From Bufo bufo (Eukaryota; Chordata; Amphibia; Anura; Bufonidae), in contig NC_053389.1 of NCBI RefSeq assembly GCF_905171765.1, forward strand, positions 215,828,624 to 215,892,623: 64,000 bases of DNA. Direction: 5' to 3'. Within the stretch, counting starts at the first letter, position 1; every line of letters starts with the position of its first letter. The notes under the pieces are model-generated. The model was not told where the DNA came from and ran no database searches. It saw only the letters and a program-made list of their open reading frames with translations. Shown here one piece after another: positions 35,679-48,792 of this stretch. The translations under genes and the position numbers were made by a program.

Positions 35679-36223
35679 TGCACTTCTGCCATTCCTGAAA
35701 TTGGAAGATCAGGATGAACAGCACTAAAGGTTTGTCTTATGAAACAAGTTTTTTAGTTTTTGCCATACATGGATTTGTGGGACGCCAGAAACCCACAGAT
35801 TAGTTTTCAGTTTAATAGGTGAGCGATGTAGTGATATATGGACTACAGTGCAGAAGAATGAAACGGGTGGGGTGGGAAAGTCTGCAGTATTACCCTGAGC
35901 AATCATGTCTGTCCCTGAAGCGTGCATGCACCGTGTGATGTCTGTGATCAAAGCATTATACGCTTTTGTGGGTGAACACAATGAGACTTTTAAGTTTCTC
36001 CAGGAATTGAATTAGGGAGAGGCTCAGGTAAATTGCAACTGTCACATGTATCGGCGACTTCAGACACACTTTCATTTTTATACTGCAGGGGAAAGAAGGA
36101 ATTTGGCATCAAGAAGTATACGAAAGTCTGAATAGGGTATTGTTTGACAGGAGCCTAATCCGTACAGTGATTGGCGCATCCAGGGAAATGCATGGCCTGG
36201 TTTATACACTCGAGGACTGTGGT

Positions 36224-36598
36224 TATCTGAAGAAGATAATGAGGACCGTTCCTCAGGATAGGTCGGGGGTCCGAGTCCCAGCACCCCCTGCCGATCAGCT
36301 GTTTCAGGAAGCTCCGAAGAGCACTGTGGCCTCCCGGAAACTCCATTGTATAGCGGCTGTATTTGGTATTGCAGCTCCACCACTATTACTTGAATGGGGT
36401 TAAGCTGCAGCTAGGCCACGTGACTGAAGGACGGTTATGTCACTGACCTAGGAAAAGGCTGCCGCGCTCATGGAGCGCCTGGCCTCTTACTAACAGTTGA
36501 TCAGTGGGCATCCCGGGTGTCGGACCCCCACCAATCTGATATTGATGACCTATCCTGATGATAGGTTATCAATATTTTTTCCCGGATAACCCCTTTAA
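36224..36598. mobile_element. T2-like element
   Basis: It contains cctcaggataggtcgggggt on one side and tattgatgacctatcctgat on the other, ending in aacccctttaa. Same family as 6505 and 41504. Confidence 0.55.
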
Positions 36599-36705
36599 TA
36601 GACTCCATTGCTACATGTAAACCACCTTGAAGCTATCCTTTTCTGATAATTACTGGGACTTGGGCAGGGTGCTGTATGGAGACTTGTAGGCAATGCTTCA
36701 TGGGA

Positions 36706-36868
36706 AAAGTATCTCAAGGAAGAGAACCATCTCACTAGCTAGTGCCAACTTGTGGAAGTGGCTCCCTATGAGGATCTAACAATAAAAAGTTGGATTCCGA
36801 CTTATAGGGAGTCACTTCTCCAAGGTGGCACTAGCGAGATGGTTCTCTTCCTTGAGAGATACTTCTTT
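36706..36868. repeat. Inverted repeat (~163 bp)
   Basis: caaggaagagaaccatctca on the left is mirrored by gagatggttctcttccttga on the right. ctccctat / atagggag continue the pairing inward. Confidence 0.85.
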
Positions 36869-37194
36869 GCATGTCCGTTTTGTAAAAGAGTCATTTATGT
36901 GCTATGATGATAAATACTCAATGCTTCACCATCATAATCGGAATAGATGTCCAAATTGCAGCCAGGGATGTTAGGGTAATAATGGAGTACATCCACATCC
37001 AAATTTTGCCCGCTGCATTACAAAGAATGAAATCCATTGTGACAATCCATACCATAAATTGACATGCAGCGGATTTAACATCCATATCGCACATCAAGTT
37101 ATTTGTGGACTTGTTATCAATATTTTTCATAGTGGGTGTATTAGATTTAAAAAAAAAATAATCTCATCCACTTTGCTACTATTGTAAAATACAG

Positions 37195-37445
37195 TGGATT
37201 TTCTGCACACGGTTCTTCTGGGGAACATCTGCAGCGCTGGGATCTTGGGTTGGAATCTGACCAAGGACAATATCTACATGGAGCTTGTATGTTCTCCCAT
37301 TGTTTGCGTGGGTTTCCTGCAGTTACTTCGGTTTACCCTCACACGTACTGTATAGGTTCATTAGAAATTTTGATTGTGAGCCCTAATGGGGGTAGTGAGT
37401 GAGGACTATATGTACAGTACAGTGCTGCGGAATATGTTAGGTAAA
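37195..37445 (+). repeat. V-SINE (tRNA-derived SINE with V-domain)
   Basis: The phrase gcttgtatgttctcccattg followed by tttgcgtgggtttcctgcag is the conserved V-domain of vertebrate V-SINEs. Upstream, cttgggttggaatctgacc resembles a polymerase III B box of a tRNA-like head. Downstream, gattgtgagccctaatgggg and gtgctgcggaatatgtt match tails common in amphibian copies. No terminal duplication was resolved. Confidence 0.8.
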
Positions 37446-38171
37446 AAAGAAGTCCAGTACATCTGTTGGCCCTCCAGCCCCTCTCCATTCAGGTATCAGT
37501 TGGGATGCCTATACTATTGTTATTGCCTTGTTGGCGTCGATGTCTGCTGCTGCAGCCACTCATATTATGTAAAATGCATTGCATTTGTGGGGCTTCAGAT
37601 GTCACCCATGGCTGAAGGTCAGGTGAAATGACAGTGACCCATGGTGAACATTGAACTGGTTCACACACAGGTTTTCATTCTGAAGTCTATTGTGAAAGAG
37701 TCATCTTGTACATGTACTTTAATGACTTCATCACAATTTTCACGCTCTTTTTGCTATTGGTGAATGGGAACATCCATTGATTCTACCAGACCAAATGCTT
37801 ACAAAGTGTTACAGTTGTATCCAATCTGAGCTAAAACAGCAACACAAATCTGATACAATGTATCAATGTAGATAAGATGGCCTAATTCGGTCAGAGGACT
37901 GAATGGACATCTAGCAAATCCTCATCTGTGAGAATCAAAGGTCTGTTTGGGGTTTCAGCTTCGAGATGTATACAAGAATGGTCCCATGCACTGATGGCAA
38001 GCAGAGAAGATGGACAATTAAGAGGAATTGGAACGCCCAAAATGTTTGCACCAAGAATCCGCACAATTCTCGTGTTCCAAAAAGGGATGGGGTTTAACTG
38101 AAAGGGGCAGAGCTTTGTAGGAAAGTGGTGGGTCTAAGATGCAACATATAATCTGGTGTAAGCCCACCTTA

Positions 38172-38441
38172 GGCCTCATGCACATGACCCTGCTGTTATT
38201 TGTGGTCCGCAAACCGCTGATCCGCAAAAAAAAAAAAACGGAAGCCGCCCGTGTGCCTTCCACAATTAACGGAACGGACAAAAATAGGACATGCTAAATT
38301 TTTTTGGGCGGGGCCATGGAACGGTGCAACGGATGCTGTCCGCATCTTTTGCGGCCCCATTGAAGTGAATGGGTCCGCACCCGAGCCGCAAAAAAATGCG
38401 GCTTGGCTGCAGACCACAAAAACGGTTGTGTGCATGAGGCC
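38172..38441. mobile_element. Palindromic MITE, Harbinger type
   Basis: The ends GGCCTCATGCACATGACC and GTTGTGTGCATGAGGCC are flanked by TTA on both sides (38169-38171, 38442-38444). Confidence 0.88.
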
Positions 38442-38462
38442 TTAAGCTTATACCATCTACAG

Positions 38463-38603
38463 CAGGGATATCAAATTCACGGCCCTTCAGCTGTTGCAAA
38501 ACTACAACTCCTAGCATGCCCTGATGGCTATAAGTTGTTTTGGAAGGCATGATGGAAGTTGTAGTTTTGCAACAGCGGGAGGACCATGAGTTTGACATCC
38601 CTG
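38463..38603. mobile_element. hAT MITE with perfect 8-bp target duplication
   Basis: It runs from CAGGGATATCAAATTCACGG to CATGAGTTTGACATCCCTG, with atctacag at 38455-38462 and 38604-38611. Same family as 6254-6390. Confidence 0.93.
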
Positions 38604-41340
38604 ATCTACAGGCTTAGTAAATCTGGACCAATGTATGTTGGTAAGATGTCGAATTTTCTGTCATACTCCTCGGTGCTTTATGTTCCATTTCTGGGTTTTT
38701 GTTACATTTTTGTTGGTCACTTTTTAATAAATTGTAATGATAGGCAGCATTGTACAAAACCTTCATTTGGCTTCACATCTGGTAGTGAACTAAGAGGACA
38801 TTACTCTGGGCTTGCGTCACCTTTAGGTAATTTGTGCTGGATGTTGGCAGACTTCGGCAGTGCACTGAGCCAGCTATTGGCGCTGATATTGCTCAGCTTC
38901 ATGTGATTTATCCCTGACATTCTTATCAGGGTTTACATTATCAGGTGCTTATGCAGTTACATTGCTACAGTTTAATTTTAACATTCATCATGGGTTCTGC
39001 ATATTTTCCATGTTATGCACAAGATACCAAGTCTAAAGGGCTTGTATAGGATTACCACAAAACCTCAAGGTGCTCATCGCGAGTGGCATCATTATTATGA
39101 ATGGCACATGGAAGTTAGAGGGCCCTGTTTTCACATTGGGGGCAGTACTTCTCTCTATTCTGTTCTGTAACGGCCTGATAATCTGCCAAAGGACCTCTCT
39201 TTAATGCTGAATTAAATAAATAATTCTGTAATTGTAGCTGAAATTGATCTAAAAATGAACCATATTAAAAGGTGTTTTGTCATTAACAACATTTTATCAC
39301 CGAAGTGCACTGGATAGAGCGGAAGTGCACACGACCACCACTTTTCTGTGGGACTGCCAAGTACCGCACTCTATCTCCGACAGTGCCATACAAGTAATAC
39401 CGCAGCGGTCATGCAGGCACACTACCGCTCCACTCACACAGGGGACTCAGTGGGGTCCATCCTGTAGATGGGTATTGAATCTTTAATTTATGACCTGGGT
39501 GATGGAGGCAATGCTGTAGTACACTGTATATATGCTGTATACAATTTCTGCGACTTTGGCTATAAACATTTATATACTGCTCATAATAAACAGGAAATGT
39601 GTTGTCTGTTCTGTAGTTTATAGCTCTCCATAAAGGGAAGTGACTTGTATGTCTCCCGAACACTCCAGATACGGTATAAATGGATGAACTTCTATGTCAT
39701 ATGTTCATAGACACGCAAACTGTTAGAATGTTATGTACTATTCTGTTCTGTGCCCGTACATCAGAGGAAACCACTGCCAAGTTGTATATTTTATTGCTTG
39801 GCTTTAGTTACTATAAGGGGGTGCGATTCTCACTGGAAGACCCTTCCCATCATTTTGGATTGTAAGCTGCAGTGTGCAGGGCTCTAACATCATCACCTTA
39901 CCAACATGACCCATTAGGTCAAAACCCCCCGGCAGCCATACCATGCTACATTTCCACTGCCGTTTGCCTGATTGCTAGATACCTGATCACTGGACCCGAT
40001 TTATTCCATGGTAATGGTAGTAAAGTTAGTCATTCACACAAAACTATCTAATGTGTATAGGGGTGTACCAAATGTTTGTGTCTTTGCCACATGGGCGCTT
40101 GTACGCCATCCTTGCCACATGGGAGTAGCGGGGGTCGGGACTTCATTTAGTACTGGTGTGCTGGGTATATAGGCCATCAGTATTGTAATCTCAGAAACCC
40201 CAGTAAGTGTATGGCCGTCTCAAGAGGTATAATGGGTTGTCTGAAAAGACCCCTTTTACATAGTACCTCTAAATATTTGGGAGTCATATAAGTGGGGGAA
40301 TGGCAGCGCTGCATTTAAAAATGTAGGAAGGCCGCCATGTGTTAGCGGTATATCTAACCATAGTCCTTTTCTACTTGGTTTGTAGCAGTTCTGTCAATGA
40401 CGGTGGGTTTTGTGGCAGTATGTTTGGGCCAAAGCCAGAAGTTGGTTGAAGAGGAACGAGTAATAGAAGGGTCCCTTTTACACATGGCAGATTTTGTTAC
40501 AGAAGTTTTCTGCAACTGAAAATCCATTCCATTCCCTTGAATGGGGCTTGCAGAAATCCATGTGCTTCCTGCCAAAACAATTCACATGAATGGAACGGAT
40601 TGTCAGAAAATCTCTGCAACAAAATCTGTTGTGTAAAGGCATCTGAAAGGAAGGACTTGTACGTCTCCTTCCTGCTGGATCCACTTCTGGCTTTGGCTGA
40701 AAAAAATGCATCAAAAACTGTCACAAAAATAAAAACGGTGTATGACAACGCCCCAGAGAATGACTGTTTAATGAACATATCACCAAACCGGATCCTAATG
40801 TCCAGAAGAGCGCTCCAGGCTGGCCGGCCGGCCTCATCATGTGCCCTTCGATAATTTCTTCACTCTCCGGAAAGAGGTGAGGATAGTTCCCATGGAGAAT
40901 AAGAGGACACACATTCTTCTAGCGGTTTGTCACTGCTACAAATGGAAAGAGTTGGAAGTAAAGATAGAGATGACAAGGAGAGGAAAGACCAAGTCATTAA
41001 CAGCTGCACCACTGAAATAGTGGACAGGCTCCGCACCTGTCAGAAGAGGCTGCTCAGGGTGTTTACATGGTGGGTTCTTCTTGTGTTCCCTGCTTCCTAC
41101 CACTACATTTGTAAAATCCATTATCTATGTTTTCCAGCTTTTACATTCATCAGAAGGTTCACTAAATTACTCAGTAAGACATGATTTTCCAGTGATTGTA
41201 AGACTAGGGGTCAGTGATCTGGAGAACATAACATCTGTGGCTTGTGTATGGAAGGACTCTCATGCTAAGTGGTCATTATATTGCTTGCATCGGCGGGGTG
41301 AAGTTTTTGTTAATGGGATGGACTAGGGGATATTGGTTCT
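38604..41340. other. No gene seen; one Harbinger-like remnant at 40469-40645
   Basis: The remnant begins gggtcccttttacacatggc and reaches ctgttgtgtaaaggc, related to the interior of 4466-4816. The rest is unassigned. Confidence 0.45.
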
Positions 41341-41503
41341 CCAGATGTATTGCTAACAGCCAGGGGCGTAGCTAAAGGCTCAAGGGCCCTGATGCAAGCG
41401 TTCAGCTTGCCCTCCCATTCACTCAGAGCTGGTGCACCTAGCTTTTCTGCTGCCTAAGGCAAATAGTGAAATATCCCCCCTCCCCTTCCCTCCAGTCCTA
41501 CTG

Positions 41504-41745
41504 TTAAAGGGGTTGTCCTCTTTTTACTACTGATGACCTATCCTCAGGATAGGTCATCAATATTAGATCAGCTGGAATCCTCCGACACTCCCGACGATCA
41601 GCTGTTTGAAGAGAGGGCTGGGCTCATATGAGAGCTGCTTTCTCTGTTCTGCTCGCCGTAGCATTTGCAGTGATGAGCAGGTAAACAGAGCAGAGAAGGC
41701 AGCACTCGTACGAAAAAATAAATAAAAAGCGGACAACCCCTTTAA
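41504..41745. mobile_element. T2-like element with TTAA at both ends
   Basis: It runs from TTAAAGGGGTTGTCC to GGACAACCCCTTTAA, perfect inverted repeats. The interior includes ctatcctcaggataggtcat. It sits beside an incomplete hAT-like end (caggggcgtagctaaaggct) at about 41361. Confidence 0.82.
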
Positions 41746-41949
41746 AGACCTACTTGGAAAACATGACATACTGCGCTACAGAACATACAGGGTCATGCAG
41801 CGTCACATATGTACCTCTTCCATCCAGTGACTTCTCTTCTCTGATGAAGATATTCTCTTTCCTCCTCTTCTCCTGTTAGACCGGACCTCTGTCAGATCCC
41901 TGTTTTAGATCTCAGACCAGACCCCCATTAGGCCTTCAGACCTCTCCAG

Positions 41950-42240
41950 CGTTTTGGTGTCAGTCTGATGAAACTGAGCCAAACGGATCCATCCTTACGC
42001 ACAATGTAAGTCAATGGGGACGGATCCGTTTTCACTGGCACAATAGAAAATGGATCCGTCCCCCAATGACTTTCAATGGTGGTCAAGATGGATCTGTTTT
42101 GGCTAAGTTAAAGATAATACAAACTGATCTGTTCTGAACGGATGCATGCGGTTGTATTATCGGGACGGATGCATGCGGTTGTATTATCTGAACGGATGCG
42201 TTTGTGCAGATCCATGACGGATCCTTGTAGAGGAAGTCTG
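41950..42240. mobile_element. Harbinger-like MITE remnant
   Basis: It carries aatgtaagtcaatggggacg and ggatccgtcc modules of the 3589 family without clear termini. A short degenerate tandem (gatgcatgcggttgtattat) is at about 42141-42190. Confidence 0.55.
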
Positions 42241-42469
42241 CAACAGAACTACAAAGCTCCATCCATTGTGTACTGGACCAAGCTGGCAACTGTGGTGCCT
42301 CGCCCAGCTCCATCAACTACACAATGGATGGAGCTGTGTAGCTCCGGCATCGGTGCTACAAGTTGACAGCTGATAGGCAGGGCTGTGAGGTGTTGGACCT
42401 TCGATCGGATGTTGACAGCCTATCCTGAGGATAAGCCATCAGTATCGAAATCCTGGACAACTCCTTTAA

Positions 42470-43776
42470 GGCAGCAAAAGCAAGCTCTACATGCTCTGTT
42501 ATGTGTGACCTGTCATACCATATGCCTGGTTGTGTCCATCACATTTATATTATATTTGATGGACATTAGGACATTAAATAGCTGTGTGTTGGTGTGGTAG
42601 AGTCTGAATACAGTAATCTGGCACAACCATGGTCCAGTACTTATACCGAAGTAGATGGAAAATGCATGAGCCTTCACGATTGGATTACTGGATCAGAACC
42701 CCTGTATGTGCATGTCTAACATTCAAAAAAAAGTCTGGCCTCTGCTGTTAACATGAATTGCTAGATTTTTAACAATGAAAGGGAATGTCATCAGAAAATG
42801 GCCAATCGTTTCATTCAAGCTTTTATGTGAAGTAGATTTAAGAATGTTGGGTGATATATATAGATAGATATAGAATCTTGCAGTTATCACGATTGACACT
42901 GAGTTTCACAATAGTCTAAAAACTTCCTGTTCTGCACAGATCACTTTTCAGCAGTCATCTCATTATCATCACAGACAGGATTACAATGAAATTTATCGCC
43001 TATCTATAAATAACTCAGGATCCACTATTCACAAAAGGTGGTGAACACGGCTATGCATAATAAACTCTACAGCATGCCTAGAGCAATCTTCCGTAGACAT
43101 CGAGTCATCTCCAGACAACAGGTTCCTATGGTTTGTGACCATATCTCTAAATGCTGTTAACAGCAGCTCAGGCAAGATGGCTGCTGCCGTAATCGTGTAC
43201 AGAATTATTTTTTTTTAATTAAAATCTACCATCCAAAAATAAAAACATTACAAGAAAAATGGGTATAAATATCTTGTAACTAAGGTCAAGCATCAGTTTT
43301 CTGGTTGCTGTACGTACACCAGGCCTCATTATGTACAAGGGCTACTGTATATAGCTTGTGCAATGGTAACTATTTTAATAGGGTAAATAGTTCCATGTTG
43401 TTTTCCTTCATAAAAGAAGCTGGCGTTGTAAATTCACAAATTCGTAATTGAAACCAGTTGAATGGCTTCGCCTGCTGCTTTTTAAGCCAGCATGGTGCAA
43501 GGTCTGTTCTCTGTTGAGGCAAAAGGTGACCAAGTTCAAGGAATAGATGATTGATGCAATATTTTAAGTATTCCATGTCATGACCCGCTCTCAGGTGGGT
43601 GCTTCATACCGTGTGTCCTTCTTGATTTTTGTAGAATTTCACCAATTAAAAAAAAAGAAAAAAAGCTGACCATATATTATTTTTTGCAAATATGTAAGGT
43701 AACTATTGCCGTAAAATAATGACACCTGTATTTCCCATATTTGTCTGTAAGGACCAGTATTACAGTATTAGAATGT
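42470..43776. other. No gene seen
   Basis: AT-rich unassigned sequence, preceded by a T2-type right end with TTAA at 42466-42469. Confidence 0.45.
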
Positions 43777-43784
43777 ATTGGCTC

Positions 43785-44606
43785 CAGGGTGGATAAAAAT
43801 CTGATTTTTTTTATTTTATTATTTATTATTTTTTTATATAAAATGCTTTTTGAGGAAAATATATTACCATCCAAAGGTTATTCCATCATGAAATAAAGAT
43901 TATTTTTTTAATTATGTAGAATAAGGGTCCATTCACACATCTGCAAGGGTCCATTCACACATCCGCAATTCCATTTTCGCATTGTGCGTAACGGAATTGC
44001 GGACCCGCAATTCCGATCCTGAAAAAAATAGAACATGTCCTATTCTTGTCCGCAATAGCGGACAAGAATAGGCATATTCTCTTAGTGCCGGCAATGTGCA
44101 GTCCGCAAAATGCGGAACGCACATTGCCGCTGTCCGTGTTTTGTGGATCCGCAAAACACACACTGATGTGTGAATGGACCCTAAGGCTGTATATGTTTAA
44201 TTTTTTGGGTAAATAAATTCCATTAATCCATTCACAATGTCATGCTCTTCCAGAGGTTTTTGTAAGATTATTGGGCAGTTTCTCTGCCTACAAGATATTA
44301 TCACAGATGCTTGGTTTACTTTTGCAGTTCTCAAAACGGAATTTGACTCAGCAGAGATCACATGCCTCTTCTTCACAGCGAAAATGTTATAACATGAACA
44401 GAGTTGAGAAAAATACCTTAATCTTAACTTCTACAAACCTATGAATGCAGAATCAACCTAATCAAACTAATATGAAAAGTTGTTATTCTAAAAATCTTCA
44501 TCTACTTGCATATTATAAGTTATACCAGCAAGAATTAGTCTTTATGTAGAAAACTATGATTTAAATCAAGCCTTACTGACTAGTGATTTAAATCAAATCC
44601 ACCCTG
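43785..44606. mobile_element. hAT element with perfect 8-bp target duplication
   Basis: It begins CAGGGTGGATAAAAATCTG and ends GATTTAAATCAAATCCACCCTG-like sequence (final 11 bases ATCCACCCTG). attggctc flanks it at 43777-43784 and 44607-44614. It is 822 bp, non-coding, and contains the MITE at 43925. Confidence 0.9.
43925..44181. mobile_element. Palindromic MITE, Harbinger type, nested in a hAT element
   Basis: The left end GGGTCCATTCACACATC is duplicated at once (43925 and about 43947). The right end GATGTGTGAATGGACCC is followed by TAA, which also precedes the element. Confidence 0.85.
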
Positions 44607-44614
44607 ATTGGCTC

Positions 44615-47218
44615 TGATGAGCCAAAGTTATTACTTCGAAGTCTCGTGAGACCTTGCGTAATAACTTCATAAATTAATTTGTACTGTAAAAAACAATTTC
44701 CTGAACTCTGGTTCGGTTCCAAGGCTCCTGCTCCGTACAGTATTGGAACAAAGTTTTATGCAAATAGACTTTGGATGTTTTCCTCTGAAGTCGATTCACT
44801 CATCCCTAATTACAGACATTACTTAAATAAATGAAATTAGATGCATACACAGTAGGTCCCCGTGCACCTTGATGGGGCCCCCATAACTGCTCTGTACAAC
44901 ACAGAGCTGTAATACTCAGATTCAGTTCCAGACCCATGGCTGACCTTCAAAATATGGTTTCCTTGGAGTTCAAGACTGCACAAGTTATCTGTGGAAGCTT
45001 TCATTCATCCAGGTAATTGTATATCAGTAGTAATACATCAGGGCAACTTCACTTTGTTTTTTTTTTGTTTCTGGAACACGTTTTGCTAGCCATCCAACTG
45101 GCTTTCTCAATTAGAATCTCCTATTTCAGTCATGGAGGCAAAATATTTGTTGCATTTGCAGGACTGAAGCTATTAGGTGTGATAAACTGCCTCGGGACAG
45201 GTATTGGAACGGCATTGTAAGTTGCAGACACCCCTCTACCTCAGTCCTACACATCTAAATGCACTCAACATCTTACGTCTACAACTGAAGCATGAGTCAC
45301 CATTCTAATTGAGAAAACCAACTGGATGACTAGCAAAACATGTTCAAGAAGAGAAAAATTGCAAAAAGTCTAGTTGTTGTAACTTATTACTACTGCTATG
45401 ATTGCAAAGGTTGTATGAAAATATGAAACCATATTTATTAATGTATTTGCCTCCCCCCTCTTCCCAAAAGTGTAGTGTTGCATTTCCATGCAGACTCCTC
45501 CATTGCAGTGACACCACTATATCTGATGTGTTGGTGACATATTCTTGTAGCAGCACAGAGCTGAAGACCTTGTCATTTCTCGGATCCTATGGAAATCCAA
45601 TAATAAGTGAGCAGAGACAATGGATATCCCAGTAATATAGCTGTCGTAGTGTGCAAAATATTTTAATGCAACAGTAGCCGCTGCTGACCTTTCTCGTGTC
45701 TACATGAATAGCACATTCATATTTTCCCCAATCTGAACCTTGACTCTTCAGATTTGTAGGTGGGGGAGCATTCTTTCCATTGTTCATGGAGTCTTGTTTT
45801 CTGACACTGTCTCCCACACACTTGATCCTGGGCATGGGCCCCAGATTTCTAGCCCAGGCTGCCATACACAAAGGGACTACTAACGCATGTCCAAGCGTCT
45901 CTTGTCTCCTCATAATAGCCAGTCGGTGGCCATGTGTGAAGAGAATGCCAGCTTCATTTGTAGAAATTGGCCTTTTTTTTTTTTTCTAAAATGGTTTTAA
46001 TGAACTTGGTTGGTAGAGAGGCATGTCTTCTAGACGGAGGACCAAAATGTAAGGAATGTAATGGGAATTCCAGCCAAGGTTTTGGAATTATTTAAGGGGG
46101 CAGAGTCGCCATTCAAGAGACGACTGGGTAGCATTTTTAACCCCGTAACCCTATGCTAATTTTGCTTCTGAATAAGAGGCATTAATATGAGTTATTACTA
46201 GAAGTATGGGGTAGATGAGAAATACTGGAATATTGGTCAGCTTGAGCGGTGAAGCTTGCAATATCCCTTCTGTGGAATCTGGCCAAATTCTTTCTCACCT
46301 CTCCACTCCCCCTTGGATACACCATTACATTGACCTACTCCCTTTTCAAGTGAGATCAGCCCCAGTCTGCCTCCTTCTCGCTCTTGTATATATTGTTTCA
46401 ACTTTGTTAGAAGTTTCTGGCAAGCGGTGCTTCCTGATAAAGTTTCACACACTAAGTCACCTCCGTTCATTGCAAGGGGTCAATGGGGTCAATTCAGAGC
46501 TGCTGAAACAACAAGGTGTCTTGCCATCTCCACAACCCTAACCGGCTACATGTGATTCATTGTTTTACTAGGGTAAAAATAATCCCCCCTCCATTACTGC
46601 TGGGCTCTTTACTAGATCCCGTTTCTCTGTAGTTGTGCAGTGTTTGAGGACCACATGACTAGGACATTGTGTTATACAGGTTGCCAATACCTGCATCTTA
46701 GTCTTTATTTATATGATGCCCTGCTTTATGCAGAGGTTTATTCGTGCCACTTCCTGTGCCGGTGGAGCATGCAACCACTGTCGACACTAGGAGAACATAT
46801 GTGTAGACGGCATAATAGTTGGAATCAGTCCCATTGTGTTCATTAAAGAACAGACATTAATCAGCCATATCAATGGAGCCACCTGCCTAATATTGTGCAA
46901 GCTGTCCAAACTGGACCTTTTTTTATTTAATCTGGACTTATACATTTTTTTCCAAAGTAACTAAATATTTGTCAGATCCTGTTTGGTGCCATCTGTCTCC
47001 AGTATAACGTATATTGGAAGACAATAAATTCTCAGGAGTGAAGAGGGTCAGCCATGCTGTTTTTTTTTTGGCACTTGGGTGTCTGGCAGCCACTTGTCCC
47101 TTCTGTCTCCATGGACATAACATGGGTGTTCAGCCAGGCATCCATGTTATTGAAGGGATCGCTTGTGATAACTGTTAGCAGAATACTCTTCAGCTGGCAC
47201 TTCTCTTATGTCTATGAC
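44615..47218. other. No gene seen; foldback relic at 45005-45360
   Basis: Near 45100 ccaactggctttctcaatta is mirrored near 45305 by taattgagaaaaccaactgg. The flanking sequence tcatccaggtaattgtatat resembles the foldback at 15043. The tip ttcactcatccctaatt at about 44799-44815 looks like a hAT end. The rest is unassigned. Confidence 0.45.
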
Positions 47219-47466
47219 CAGTGTTTGACTGGGGTACCTAGGGACCACCAGTAAAATTTATTTTGGGTGCCCACCATATGGATATATTCAAATATAATAA
47301 ATAATCTAACACACATTTTTTTTTATATGAACATAGGCTGGTTGAGGTGCTGTACACTGAATATGAATATATGTATGTAGTGCAGTAAATCTAATGTGCC
47401 ACTTGTGCAGGGGGTGGGAAACTAGGGGCCCACCGGGGGATTCCCCTGTGGGCCAGTCCGAGCCGG
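47219..47466. mobile_element. hAT-like element with perfect 8-bp target duplication
   Basis: It starts CAGTGTTTGACTGGGGTACC and ends gggccagtccgagccgg. tctatgac is at 47211-47218 and 47467-47474. It is a shorter copy of 28509-28910. Confidence 0.88.
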
Positions 47467-47715
47467 TCTATGACTGGAGAAGTGGTCTTTTGGGCAGCTA
47501 ATTTTTACTATTAGGTGACCTGATAAACGAGCGGATAAGTTTCTGTTTAAATGTTCCACCATATCAAAAAATGATCCTCCATATAAGGGAGCAGAGGAAC
47601 ATTGAAGCCAATTTAGGATTGTCAGCTATTGGCACCCCAATATGATTTCAGGGTGCTTGTTTCCCTGCTGCTTGTCCTATATAAATGTACATACATACAT
47701 ACATACATACATATG

Positions 47716-48655
47716 TAGGGTTGAGCGGTAAACTGGTGTCAGCGACATACCGCGGTATTAAGAAACAGCGATATGGCGATTATCGCTGTTTTCTAATAAC
47801 CGCTTTATTTTGTGATGTAATAGAAGCAGTCACATGTGCGCTGACCGCTTCTAAATCTGTCCTCTGGCCCCTGCATAACAGTACTCACAACCACATTACT
47901 GCCCGCAGCGGCCGCCCCGTCTCCTCCTAGCTCCCCATATTCATGTCTCCGCCCACAGACGTCGGAATTGGATAACGGCAGAGGCGAGCACAACAGCCAG
48001 GCGGGAAAAGTCTCTTCAACTCCCACACACAGAGTTTGGCCTGCGAGGAGTGAGAGAGACAAGACCTTAAACATAGAATAGAACCGGCCTGAGTGTCATA
48101 CATAAAGGTCCTATGTCTATCTGTCTTCTGCGGCCTGGTCCCTCCTTCCTGCCTGCAACCTGCAGTCTTCACACTGATCTATAATAGCAGACATTAGGGA
48201 ATAAGTCCTCCATACATGAGCAACATGACATTATTATACTGGGGGGGCAAAACAGTATAACGTCTCCTTGTGGCTGCCCCCATACAGTAGAACGTCTCCT
48301 TGTGGCTGCCCCCATACAGTAGAACGTCTCCTTGTGGCTGCCCCCATACAGTATAGCGTCTCCTTGTGGCTGCCCCCATACAGTAGAACGTCTCCTTGTG
48401 GCTGCCCCCATACAGTAGAACGTCTCCTTGTGGCTGCCCCCATACAGTAGAACGTCTCCTTGTGGCTGCCCCCATACAGTAGAACGTCTCCTTGTGGCTG
48501 CCCCCATACAGTAGAACGTCTCCTTGTGGCTGCCCCCACACAGTATAATGTTGTCTTGTGTTTTTTCTTTTAAATGAGTATTTATCGCGATATATATCGT
48601 GATAAATTTATTAATATCGTTATCGTCTGAATATTTCTGATATCGCCCAACCCTA
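47716..48655. mobile_element. hAT-like element (940 bp) with 8-bp duplication (7 of 8)
   Basis: It begins TAGGGTTGAGCG and ends CGCCCAACCCTA. The flanks are tacatatg (47708-47715) and tacatttg (48656-48663). AT-rich gatatatatcgcgata-type arms lie at the right and a 32-bp minisatellite lies inside. No transposase is encoded. Confidence 0.82.
48261..48548. repeat. Minisatellite, nine copies of a 32-bp unit
   Basis: The phrase cgtctccttgtggctgcccc recurs at exact 32-base steps (48261, 48293, 48325 ... 48517), with only a few substitutions (agtatag versus agtagaa). The open frames of 101-163 codons here are made by the repeat. Confidence 0.97.
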
Positions 48656-48792
48656 TACATTTGATATAAATGCTATGATATTGCATAAATAACTTCAAAA
48701 GTGTCCATATACTGCATGTGTATGATAGCTTGATGATGGATTTCCTATAGCCCACCATATGCATTTGTTAAGTGAAGACCAATCAAATGGGG

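Noticed and set aside
48261..48548. Regular 32-bp direct repeats resembling a CRISPR array
   Set aside because: The units are directly joined with no unique spacers, lie in vertebrate DNA and sit inside a transposon; it is a minisatellite.
48169..48660. 163-codon minus-strand open frame with Gly/Gln/Thr-Arg repeats
   Set aside because: It is generated by the 32-bp minisatellite, which stays open in several frames at once.
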